Below are positions 8,689-16,409 of a stretch of 64,000 nt of DNA, piece by piece. The notes beneath the pieces are model-generated. The model did no database searches. It saw only the letters and a list, made by a program, of their open reading frames with translations, and was not told the origin of the DNA. The stretch is taken from contig NZ_PJOM01000003.1 in the NCBI RefSeq assembly GCF_002900965.1, positions 124,001 through 188,000 on the forward strand, given 5' to 3'. The stretch's first letter is position 1; every line of letters starts with the position of its first letter. The translations under genes and the position numbers were made by a program. Source of the stretch: Pseudotabrizicola formosa. GTDB lineage: Bacteria; Pseudomonadota; Alphaproteobacteria; Rhodobacterales; Rhodobacteraceae.

Positions 8689-9531
8689 TCACAGTTTATC
8701 GAAATCCGCCGCCGAATGGCGCTCGGGCAATTGTTCATGCGGTTCGCCCCAGTCGCGGTTCACCTTGCGGCCGCGCACCACCGCCGGGCGTGCATCGATC
8801 TTTTCGGCCCATTTCAGCACGTGCTTGTAGCTCGCCACATCCAGAAATTCGGCCGCGTTATAGGCCCGGCCCAGGACCATCCCGCCGTACCAAGGCCAGA
8901 TCGCCATATCGGCGATGCTGTACTCATCGCCCGCCACAAATTCATGCTCGGCCAGCTGCCGGTCCAGCACGTCAAGCTGCCGCTTGGTTTCCATCGCATA
9001 GCGGTTGATCGGATACTCGTATTTCTCGGGTGCATAGGCGTAGAAATGGCCAAAACCGCCGCCCACAAACGGGGCCGACCCCATCTGCCACATCAGCCAG
9101 TTGATCACCTCGGTCCGTGCCGGGCCGGATGCGGGCAGGAATGCGCCGAATTTTTCCGCCAGATGCAACAGGATAGATCCCGATTCAAAGACCCGCACCG
9201 GGGCGTCCCCGGAATAATCCATCAAGGCCGGGATCTTGGAATTGGGGTTCGCGCCGACAAAGCCAGACCCGAACTGATCGCCATCGCCGATCTTGATGAT
9301 CCAGGCGTCATACTCGGCAGCATGTCCCGCTTCCAGCAGCTCTTCGAACATCACCGTGACCTTCACCCCATTGGGTGTAGCCAGCGAATACAGCTGAAAC
9401 GGATGCGTTCCGCGCGGCAGGTCCTTGTCATGCGTCGCCCCGGCAATAGGGCGGTTGGTGCTGGCAAACTGCCCGCCGTTTTCCTTGTCCCAAGTCCAGA
9501 CCTTTGGCGGCACATAAGCGGTGTCGGTCAT
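8689..9531 (-). CDS. yghU: Glutathione-dependent disulfide-bond oxidoreductase, YghU type
   Basis: A 280-residue glutathione S-transferase family protein. The order is a family-specific N-terminal extension (PPKVWTWDKENGGQFASTNRPIAG), a thioredoxin fold with SLATPNGVKVTVMFEELLEAG, NPNSKIPAL and the FESGSILLHLAEKFG glutathione site, then an all-alpha C-terminal domain ending in GDEYSIADMAIWPWYGG. The Nu-class family reduces disulfides such as 2-hydroxyethyl disulfide using two bound glutathiones. The start was placed at MTDTAYV; an ATG four codons upstream is in frame. It is on the same strand as DoxX, with about 100 bp between. Confidence 0.93.
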   Translation of the reverse strand: MTDTAYVPPKVWTWDKENGGQFASTNRPIAGATHDKDLPRGTHPFQLYSLATPNGVKVTVMFEELLEAGHAAEYDAWIIKIGDGDQFGSGFVGANPNSKIPALMDYSGDAPVRVFESGSILLHLAEKFGAFLPASGPARTEVINWLMWQMGSAPFVGGGFGHFYAYAPEKYEYPINRYAMETKRQLDVLDRQLAEHEFVAGDEYSIADMAIWPWYGGMVLGRAYNAAEFLDVASYKHVLKWAEKIDARPAVVRGRKVNRDWGEPHEQLPERHSAADFDKL

Positions 9532-9634
9532 TTGGTATCCCATCCTGATTGGTCGCGCTTCGGATCAAAACCTAGGCCCTCTGCCCGTTTTCGGCAATGG
9601 CAGCAGAATGCGGGGCATCTGTGCGCTGATGCAG

Positions 9635-10000
9635 TCAGTGCCGGATCACAAACCGCCCCGGCCCGGCGGCGGCAAGGATCAGCAGCCCCCCGGCAATAGA
9701 CCAGTTCTTGACCATGATCGTCACCTGCCAGGGGTCGGCCCGCAGCTGCCAGTGGAAACCGCTGGTCACTAGGCAATAAGCCGCAAGGGCTAGAGCCCAA
9801 AGTGCCACGCGCGGGCCCAGCACCAGCCCCACCGATGCGATCAGATTGAATCCTGCCACCGGCCAGACCAGGAGTGCCGGCAGCCCCACCCCCGCCAGCA
9901 TGGTTTGTACAGGCGCGGGATCCGCCAGTTTTTGCATCGCCCCGCCCGCAAACAACGCCGCGATAAGCAGACGCCCTGCAAGGTTCAACCCGTCCCGCAT
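9635..10000 (-). CDS. DoxX family membrane protein
   Basis: A 121-residue protein with four predicted membrane helices. It has the DoxX pattern near the N-terminus (GRLLIAALFAGGAMQKLADP) and the conserved VTIMVKNWSIAGGLL segment in the last helix. DoxX proteins are small inner-membrane subunits tied to oxidoreductase complexes or redox defence in different bacteria; the role of this one is not shown by context. It is divergent from the P1-family peptidase gene. Confidence 0.8.
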   Translation of the reverse strand: MRDGLNLAGRLLIAALFAGGAMQKLADPAPVQTMLAGVGLPALLVWPVAGFNLIASVGLVLGPRVALWALALAAYCLVTSGFHWQLRADPWQVTIMVKNWSIAGGLLILAAAGPGRFVIRH

Positions 10001-10086
10001 CAGAGTGCCCCGCCCGCTGCTATTTCACCGCAGCGTATCCTGACACGCAGTGGGCGGCGGCGAAAGGGCTTGCCAAGGAGCTTGTT

Positions 10087-11091
10087 TTGCTGCCCCCTTG
10101 GCGGATGCGTCCCGGTCCACTTAACCTGATCACCGATGTTCCTGGCCTGCTGGTCGGTCAGGCGCAGGACGCGGCGCTGCGCTCGGGTGTGACGGTGTTG
10201 ACCGCTGATCGCCCTTTCACGGCGGCGGTACATGTGATGGGCGGCGCGCCCGGCACGCGAGAGACCGATCTGCTTGCCCCTGACCGGCTTGTGCAAGAGG
10301 TGGACGCCTTGGTGCTGTCCGGCGGTTCGGCTTTCGGCCTCGATGCTTGTTCGGGTGTGGCGGATGCGTTGCGCAATTTGGGGCGCGGCTTTGCCGTGGG
10401 CAACCAGCGGGTGCCGATCGTACCGGGAGCAATTCTGTTTGACTTGCTGAACGGCGGCGACAAGGCATGGTCGCACAACCCTTATGCGATCATGGGCCGG
10501 GCCGCTTTGCGCTCTGCCTCCCGAGAGTTCCCGCTCGGAACCGCAGGCGCAGGCTATGGGGCCTCCACGCAGAACTGGAAGGGCGGGATTGGATCGGCCT
10601 CGGCGATATTGCCCGCCGGTTTGACCGTCGGTGCCCTCGTTGCGGTGAATGCGTTGGGCTCGGTTACTGTGGGTGACAGCCGCCAGTTCTGGGCCGCGCC
10701 CTGGGAAGAGGGTACCGAATTCGGGGGTCTTGGCCCTGCGCCGCGCCGGCCCCCGCAAGACGCGCCGGTCCCACGAAAACGCATGGGCGAGTCGACCACG
10801 ATCGCCATTGTCGCCACCGATGCGGCACTGACGCAGGCTCAGGCACAGCGCATGGCCATTGCGGCGCATGATGGCATGGCCCGCGCGATTGTGCCGTCTC
10901 ATACCCCGCTGGATGGCGATCTGGTCTTTGCCGCCGCCACCGGTGCGCGCGCCCTGACCGATCCGCTGACCGACACATTCCAGCTTGGCCACGCCGCCGC
11001 CACCTGCCTTGCCCGCGCCATCGCCCGCGCCGTGTTCAGCGCCACGCTCCAGCCCGGAGACCTGCAGCCGGCCTGGGCATCGCGCTCCTGA
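10087..11091 (+). CDS. P1 family peptidase (DmpA/NylC-type Ntn-hydrolase)
   Basis: A 334-residue member of family S58/P1, whose precursors cut themselves into alpha and beta chains and then act as aminopeptidases, beta-peptidases or amide hydrolases. Family features are ITDVPGLLVGQAQD at the N-terminus, VLSGGSAFGLDACSGV (substrate loop), GTAGAGYGASTQNWKGGIGSAS, and GESTTIAIVATDA, where self-cleavage is expected between Ser236 and Thr237 (inferred by analogy). The start is TTG: a strong AAGGAG lies six bases upstream, while the first internal ATG (10105) has no good ribosome site. Substrate unknown. Confidence 0.88.
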   Translation: MLPPWRMRPGPLNLITDVPGLLVGQAQDAALRSGVTVLTADRPFTAAVHVMGGAPGTRETDLLAPDRLVQEVDALVLSGGSAFGLDACSGVADALRNLGRGFAVGNQRVPIVPGAILFDLLNGGDKAWSHNPYAIMGRAALRSASREFPLGTAGAGYGASTQNWKGGIGSASAILPAGLTVGALVAVNALGSVTVGDSRQFWAAPWEEGTEFGGLGPAPRRPPQDAPVPRKRMGESTTIAIVATDAALTQAQAQRMAIAAHDGMARAIVPSHTPLDGDLVFAAATGARALTDPLTDTFQLGHAAATCLARAIARAVFSATLQPGDLQPAWASRS

Positions 11092-11138
11092 CCCGCTGCT
11101 TGTGTCACACCTCCGCCGCAGGTGCTGTGCGGCCCGAC

Positions 11139-12389
11139 TCAGCGCAGCCGGTTGAGGACATCCAGACTGGCATAGCCATCCGGCACCAGCCCGTTCGCGC
11201 GCTGAAACGCCTTGACCGCTGCGATGGTGTTCGGCCCGATCCGGCCATCAACGCCCATCGGGTCAAATCCGGCCGCCCCTAGCCGCTCCTGCAATTCGAT
11301 CCGCTCGGCCAGTGACAACGCCCGCAACGTGCGTGGCCAACGGGCTTCAATCGCTGGCCCGCCGCGCAGACGGTCGGCCAGATGGCCAACGGCGATGACA
11401 TAGGCATCTGCGGTGTTGTAGCGTTCGATGACTTGAAAATTGGAAAAGATCAGAAAAGCCGCCCCCTGTGCCCCGCCTGGGAGCAGCACCGACGCCTGCC
11501 CATGGTCCGGCAAGTCCCCCCCTGCCATCGGGACAACACCAAGGGCGGCCCACTCTGCGACCGGTTTTTTCACCCGTTCGGTGGTCTGGTCATAGTCGAA
11601 CCCGTCGGGCAGACGCACCTCTAGCCCCCAGAGCGCGCCACTGGTCCAGCCCCAGTGACGCAGATAGGCGGCGGCCGAAGCCAATGCGTCACCCGGATCA
11701 TCCGACCAGACATCGCGCTTGCCGTCACCGTCGAAATCCACCGCATGCGCCCACCAACTGCTAGGCATGAATTGGGTGTGTCCCATCGCCCCCGCCCAGC
11801 TGCCGCGCATCGCCTCGACCGACACTTCGCCCGTGCCGATGATTTTCAGCGCTGCAATCAGCTCGGCTTCAAAGAAAGCTGCGCGGCGCGCGTCATAGGC
11901 CAGCGTGGCCAAGGCCTGAATCGTCGGGGTGTCGCCCCGAAAGCTGCCATAGGCCGACTCGAGCCCCCAGATTGCGGCGATCACATGCCGGTCCACGCCA
12001 GACTGTGCCTCGATCTGTTCCAGCGTCGCCGCATGCTCTGCCAAGGCCCGCTGGCCATGCGCGATGCGGTCATCAGACACGGCGGTGTCAAGATAGTCCC
12101 AGATCGTCTTGGTAAATTCGCTCTGGTTGCGGTCGCGCTCGACGATCTTCGGGTCGAAACGCGCCTGTGCCAGGGCACGGTCCAGCACGTCAGGGGCAAT
12201 CCCGGCCTCAAGCGCGCGGGGCCGAAACGCTGTCAGCCAATCTGCAAATCCCTGGTCAGTGCCGATCGCCTTCATCTGTATCCTTTCAGCCGTTTCGTTG
12301 CCTGCGGAGGTGTTGAGTGATTGCGCCGCCACGGGTTGCGTCAGAACCGCAACCATCAAAGCCGCGCCGACCATACCTGCCTGTTTCAT
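11139..12389 (-). CDS. Lytic murein transglycosylase, MltB-like, with peptidoglycan-binding domain
   Basis: Cuts the MurNAc-GlcNAc bond of peptidoglycan in the periplasm, forming 1,6-anhydro ends. The 416-residue protein has a signal peptide (cleavage near PVAAQS), an SLT_2 catalytic domain at about 40-330 with catalytic Glu144 in IWGLESAYGSFRG and the GAMGHTQFMPSSW active-site loop, and a C-terminal PG_binding_1 domain (about 350-413, GVDGRIGPNTIAAVKAFQ). The open frame continues 420 codons upstream, but that part is antisense to the next gene; the start has GGGG six bases before it. It converges on the P1 peptidase gene. Confidence 0.94.
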   Translation of the reverse strand: MKQAGMVGAALMVAVLTQPVAAQSLNTSAGNETAERIQMKAIGTDQGFADWLTAFRPRALEAGIAPDVLDRALAQARFDPKIVERDRNQSEFTKTIWDYLDTAVSDDRIAHGQRALAEHAATLEQIEAQSGVDRHVIAAIWGLESAYGSFRGDTPTIQALATLAYDARRAAFFEAELIAALKIIGTGEVSVEAMRGSWAGAMGHTQFMPSSWWAHAVDFDGDGKRDVWSDDPGDALASAAAYLRHWGWTSGALWGLEVRLPDGFDYDQTTERVKKPVAEWAALGVVPMAGGDLPDHGQASVLLPGGAQGAAFLIFSNFQVIERYNTADAYVIAVGHLADRLRGGPAIEARWPRTLRALSLAERIELQERLGAAGFDPMGVDGRIGPNTIAAVKAFQRANGLVPDGYASLDVLNRLR

Positions 12390-12596
12390 GTCTACCCCGT
12401 TTTTTCTCAGCGTAACCGCTGCCTGCGCCAAGGGCAAATGACAGGTCTGCGTGTATGCCCCGGGGTCACGGCGAAGCTGGACAGAAAAGCAGTTGCGCCT
12501 TCCGTCAGCCATCCGCGACTGCGGATGTCGCATCCGGTGATGATCTTTGCCGCCGCATGCCCTAGCTGAAGGCAAAAGCAGCGGGGACGGCAGGTG

Positions 12597-14642
12597 ATGG
12601 GCTATTTTCTGGGGGTGGACACGGGCGGCACCTATACCGACGCGGTGATTGTCGATCAGGACGCTACCCGCGTGATCGCCAAGGCCAAAGCGCTGACCAC
12701 CCGCAATGATCTGGCCATCGGCATCGGCGGGGCGGTCGATGCCGCCTTGGCGCAAGCCGGGGTTTCCCCGGGTGACATCACTCTGGTGTCCCTGTCCACC
12801 ACGCTTGCCACCAATGCACTGGTCGAGGGTCAGGGCGGTCGGGTCGCACTGGTGTTCATTGGCTTTGATGCGGGCGATGAGGCGCGTGGCGGGCTGGACG
12901 AGGCACTGCGCGGCGATCCGATCCTGCGCCTGACCGGAGGACATGGCCATGCCGGGCAGGAATTGGCCCCGCTTGACCTTGCCGCATTGGAGCAGGCCCT
13001 GCAGGCCAGCGGGGATCAGGTCATGGGCTATGCCGTCGCCGCCCGCTTTGCCACCCGCAACCCGGCACATGAAATTGCCGCGCGCGACCTGATCCGCCGC
13101 GTTACGGGGCGTCCGGTCACCTGCAGCCATGAGCTGTCGGCCAGCCTGAACGGTCCCAAGCGTGCCTTGACGGCCGTGCTGAATGCCCGGCTGATCGGCA
13201 TGATCGATCGTCTTGTGGCGGCTTGCGAACGCCACCTTGCCGCCATCGGCATCGACGCGCCCCTGATGGTGGTGCGCGGTGACGGTGCCCTGATCTCTGC
13301 GGCGATGGTGCGGGAACGACCGATTGAAACCATCCTCTCGGGCCCTGCTGCCAGCATTGTCGGCGCACGCTGGTTGACCGGGGCAAGCGATGCACTGGTA
13401 TCGGACATTGGCGGCACCACCACCGATGTGGCCTTGCTGCGCGGTGGCCTGCCCGAGATTGATTCGCAGGGCGCGCGTGTCGGGGGGTTGCGTACCATGG
13501 TCGAGGCGGTGGCCATGCGCACCACCGGCCTTGGGGGCGACAGCGAGGTGCACCTGATCACGGAAGGGCTGACCGGCGGCCTGCGTCTTGGCCCGCGCCG
13601 GTTGGTGCCGGTCTCGTTGCTGGCGCAGGATCACGGCGCGATGGTCCATGCCGCGCTTGACCGGGCGCTGTCTGCCGACGTGGCGGGGGACTATGATGGC
13701 CGCTTCGCGATCCCGATGCAGGGATTATCTGGTGGGCTGAGCCCTCGGGAATCCGCACTCGTTGCCCGTATCGCGGCACCGATGCCTCTGGCTCAGGCGC
13801 TCACCTCACGGTTGGAGGCGGCGGCGCTGGACAGGCTGGTTGCGCGCGGGCTGGTGATGATTGCCGGTGTCACGCCCTCGGACGCCAGCCACGCCCTTGG
13901 CCGTTTGGACGTCTGGGATGCGCAGGCTTCGGCAAAGGCGCTGCGCTTGCTGGGCCGCCGTCGCACCGGGGCCGGAGAGCGGTTTGCAACCGATCCGCTG
14001 GCACTGGCGCAGGCCATCATCGATCAGTTGACCATGCAGACCGCCGACTGCCTGTTGGAGGCAGCCTTTGCCGAAGACCCGACCTTTGCCGGGGACGCGC
14101 CCGAAATTCTTGCGCGCCATACGCTGACCCGCGCCGGCCTTCGCGGCCATCACGGCGTCATGCAGATCACTGCCCGACTGGCGGTGCCGGTGATAGGCTT
14201 GGGGGCCTCGGCCCCCGCCTATTACGGTGCCGTGGGCGAGCGTCTGGGGTGTGAGATGATCCTGCCCGAGCATGCCGGGGTGGCCAATGCAATCGGCGCG
14301 GTCGTGGGTCAGATCAGCCAGCGTGCCACCGGGAGCGTCACCAGCCCATCTGAGAGCCGCTTTGCCGTACATTTGCCGGGCGGGCTTGAGAGCTTTACTG
14401 ACCGCGATGACGCCCTTGCCGCGCTGCATGCCGCCTTGACCGCTGATGCCTCGGCGCGCGCTTTGCGTGCCGGTGCCGTGGATCTGCACCTGACCAGCAC
14501 GCGCCAGATCCGCGAGGCTGAGGTTGAAGGTCGCAGCATGTTCATCGAAGCGATCCTGAGCGTCACGGCCTCGGGTCGTCCGCGCGTGGCGCACGCGCAG
14601 GGCAGCCTTGCCAAGGAAGATGCGGCCTCGGCTGGCCTGTGA
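12597..14642 (+). CDS. Hydantoinase/oxoprolinase family protein, HyuA type
   Basis: An actin-fold, ATP-dependent amidohydrolase subunit of about 681 residues. The Hydant_A_N domain opens with FLGVDTGGTYTDAVIVD (phosphate-binding loop) and contains LSTTLATNALVEGQGG; the Hydantoinase_A domain contains VSDIGGTTTDVALLRGG (second phosphate loop). The usual HyuB partner is absent: the next features are a tRNA and a PRC-barrel gene. HyuA-only proteins act in hydantoin, N-methylhydantoin or acetone-type carboxylation pathways with separate subunits, so the substrate cannot be assigned. An in-frame GTG directly before the ATG is an alternative start. Confidence 0.85.
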   Translation: MGYFLGVDTGGTYTDAVIVDQDATRVIAKAKALTTRNDLAIGIGGAVDAALAQAGVSPGDITLVSLSTTLATNALVEGQGGRVALVFIGFDAGDEARGGLDEALRGDPILRLTGGHGHAGQELAPLDLAALEQALQASGDQVMGYAVAARFATRNPAHEIAARDLIRRVTGRPVTCSHELSASLNGPKRALTAVLNARLIGMIDRLVAACERHLAAIGIDAPLMVVRGDGALISAAMVRERPIETILSGPAASIVGARWLTGASDALVSDIGGTTTDVALLRGGLPEIDSQGARVGGLRTMVEAVAMRTTGLGGDSEVHLITEGLTGGLRLGPRRLVPVSLLAQDHGAMVHAALDRALSADVAGDYDGRFAIPMQGLSGGLSPRESALVARIAAPMPLAQALTSRLEAAALDRLVARGLVMIAGVTPSDASHALGRLDVWDAQASAKALRLLGRRRTGAGERFATDPLALAQAIIDQLTMQTADCLLEAAFAEDPTFAGDAPEILARHTLTRAGLRGHHGVMQITARLAVPVIGLGASAPAYYGAVGERLGCEMILPEHAGVANAIGAVVGQISQRATGSVTSPSESRFAVHLPGGLESFTDRDDALAALHAALTADASARALRAGAVDLHLTSTRQIREAEVEGRSMFIEAILSVTASGRPRVAHAQGSLAKEDAASAGL

Positions 14643-14694
14643 TGACGAATAGGCCTTGACGCGCGAAGGCGGGCGCAATACGACGCCCGCCAAT

Positions 14695-14771
14695 GGCTAG
14701 GTAGCTCAGCTGGTTAGAGCACGTGACTCATAATCACGGGGTCGGGGGTTCGAGTCCCCCCCTCGCCACCA
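14695..14771 (+). tRNA. tRNA-Met (anticodon CAT), elongator type
   Basis: A complete cloverleaf with the CCA encoded. The anticodon stem CGTGA/TCACG closes loop CTCATAA (anticodon CAT), and the T arm is GGGGG/CCCCC with TTCGAGT. The G1-C72 pair argues against initiator tRNA, and the overall sequence resembles elongator tRNA-Met more than tRNA-Ile2. The acceptor stem GGCTAGG/CCTCGCC has a U4-C69 mismatch. Confidence 0.92.
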
Positions 14772-14831
14772 CTTTTCTGAAATTTGATTGCGAAGCACTG
14801 AAGGTGCATGGCCTGTGTTGCGGCCCCTCCG

Positions 14832-14885
14832 TTTGCTACGGGCGGAGATTTTGCTACGGGCGGAGATTTTGCTACGGGTGGAGAT
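14832..14885. repeat. Three tandem copies of an 18-bp repeat
   Basis: The unit TTTGCTACGGGCGGAGAT occurs three times head to tail; the third copy has one or two changes. It lies 60 bp after the tRNA-Met gene in otherwise unassigned DNA. The period is a multiple of three, but the reading frames across it do not look like a real protein. Confidence 0.9.
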
Positions 14886-14995
14886 CAAGCCGTGAGCTGA
14901 TTTTGCTCGTTGAACCTGAAGCTGCTGTTGCGGTCTCGCCGTCATGCAGGAACAGATCTTGGATCGTCTTCAGAGCTGGCAAGACCCTTGTGGGG

Positions 14996-15033
14996 CATCA
15001 CGCGGAGATAGACGTCACCATCTCCGCGTGATG
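14996..15033 (-). terminator. Long hairpin downstream of the PRC-barrel gene
   Basis: A 14-bp perfect stem (14996-15009 with 15020-15033, 10-nt loop) starts five bases past the PRC-barrel stop codon. It lacks a following T tract, so it may stabilise the mRNA end rather than terminate. The stem contains GCGGAGAT, the same octamer that ends the nearby 18-bp repeat unit. Confidence 0.6.
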
Positions 15034-15038
15034 GCCAG

Positions 15039-15683
15039 TTATGGGGCGACCGTTCCCTCTAGGCCAGTCTGGCCTGTTGCCCGGTCGGCCGCGAAATTCG
15101 GGGCATTGGCCAGCGTGTCCGATGGCGTTGTCACGACCACGTAAATGCGGTTCGGATCTTCAGAGTCTGTCGAATAGGAGACTTGGTCCATGGTCAAGGC
15201 CACCCTCTGATCGCCGCTTCCCACAAATCCGCCGACATTGACGACAAGCGCAACGACCCGTCCATCGTTTGACAGAACGATATCTTCGACCTGCCCGATG
15301 TTGTCCAATCCTTCCAGATCGGCCTCGCTCATCAAAGCCAGGTTGTTCGTGCCATCGGAATTGCGCGCCGCATAAGCCTCGGGGATATGGCCACCTTCGG
15401 GTTGTGCGGTGGTCTGATTGGTATCTCCTTGACCTGCGCCAAGTGCGGTGGCGGCATCTGCGCCGCTGTCCGCGGCCGGCGTAGCAGGGGGCCGCGCGTA
15501 GACGTTCTGACCCAGAAGCTCAGAGGCAACCAGATCCTGCGGAGCGCGCCCCGCCATGAATCTGTCTGCCGGGGCGTCATTAGGTAAGATCTCCGCACCC
15601 GTGGTCGCATTGGTCTGCGCAAAAACTCCGGTCGACAGAGCGAAGGTTGTCACAAGCGCAGTTGATGCAAAAAGCAGTTTCAT
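15039..15683 (-). CDS. Secreted PRC-barrel domain protein
   Basis: A 214-residue protein with a clear signal peptide (cut near STGVFAQ). A low-complexity Ala/Thr/Pro/Asp-rich middle leads to a PRC-barrel fold at about 120-190 (LEGLDNIGQVEDIVLSNDG, VVALVVNVGGFVGSGDQRVAL). PRC-barrels are small beta domains found in photosynthetic reaction centres, RimM and many stress or envelope proteins; secreted versions in Rhodobacterales are common and uncharacterised. The start is well supported by AGGAGG eight bases upstream. A stress-type promoter candidate lies about 65-90 bp upstream. Confidence 0.85.
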   Translation of the reverse strand: MKLLFASTALVTTFALSTGVFAQTNATTGAEILPNDAPADRFMAGRAPQDLVASELLGQNVYARPPATPAADSGADAATALGAGQGDTNQTTAQPEGGHIPEAYAARNSDGTNNLALMSEADLEGLDNIGQVEDIVLSNDGRVVALVVNVGGFVGSGDQRVALTMDQVSYSTDSEDPNRIYVVVTTPSDTLANAPNFAADRATGQTGLEGTVAP

Positions 15684-16409
15684 GTCTTTGTCCTCCTTGT
15701 GCAAATGGCACGCCGACCATCGGCGGCTTGATGCATGGTCACAAAGTCAACCGTCGCATGGGCGGTTGGTTCCGCTTCCTGGCCTTGCTGCGCGCTCATG
15801 TGCAGCACTGTTCTGTTGATTTGAGCGGGTCAAAGGGCCTCGCAGAGGCCCAGGTTTCCCGACGCTCGAGGCTGTGGATGCTGCATCAACGACCTTGCGG
15901 TCCGATGCGGCTCCTTCGCGATAAATGAGACAGTGTTGCCTGTCTGCACGCGCAAGGGCCGGTGGACCTGAGCCTTCACTCCAGCGGCGGGGCCACCTGA
16001 TAAATGCGAAAACAAGAGGGGTGTTGCCGGTATAACTGCTGTCAGATCTGGTCTGAACGCCATGTCAATGGGGACCCTGAGTTAGGGCGCTTTTGCAAAA
16101 GGCAAAAGAAAAAATGGGGATGTCACACTCAACGCTTGAAATTTTTACCATTTTGCGCAATCCGTTACCGGAAAAGTTAAATTGTAATGTTTCGGCGGGC
16201 TACAGTCGCCGCCGGATGGTTTGCGTAACAAGTGTAAGACTCAGTTGCCTTTGATCGGGCTTTTGCGGAGATCTGCACGGCTCTGCAGCACAGGAAAACT
16301 GCCCGCCAGCGCCATGGGGTGATCTCGCCCAGTTTGGGGCGAGCTTCAGCATGTTTGCGAATTTTAACGATGATGACGTGTCAACGTCACGAATGAGCAG
16401 GACCAGACA
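15684..16409. other. 726-bp non-coding region between the PRC-barrel and adhesin genes
   Basis: No convincing gene is seen on either strand. It contains the divergent control region of the two flanking genes: an AT-rich patch (about 16095-16192) that is unusual for this GC-rich DNA, a 7-bp hairpin at 16324-16343 and a TGACGT-4-ACGTCA dyad at 16374-16389, ten bases before the adhesin ribosome site. The adhesin promoter is probably in the AT-rich patch; TTGCGC (16153) with TTAAAT (16177) is only a weak candidate. Confidence 0.6.
15749..15773 (-). promoter_or_regulatory. Candidate general-stress (EcfG-like) promoter for the PRC-barrel gene
   Basis: On the minus strand GGAAC is followed by 16 bases and then GGTT, which closely fits the alphaproteobacterial general stress consensus. 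It lies about 65-90 bp upstream of the PRC-barrel start codon. Recognised by eye; no anti-sigma or EcfG gene is in the window. Confidence 0.4.

Noticed and set aside
12390-13649. N-terminal extension of the lytic transglycosylase to 836 residues
   Set aside because: The extension is antisense to the HyuA gene; a signal peptide with ribosome site marks the true start at 12389.
14695-14771. tRNA-Ile2 (CAT, lysidine-modified)
   Set aside because: The body resembles elongator tRNA-Met (GGCTA start, A73, GGGTC variable loop). A tRNA classifier would settle it, but Met is favoured.
14706-14945. Short minus-strand frame encoding GGDSNPRPRDYESRALTS
   Set aside because: This peptide is the well-known translation of the reverse strand of a tRNA gene, a frequent false annotation.
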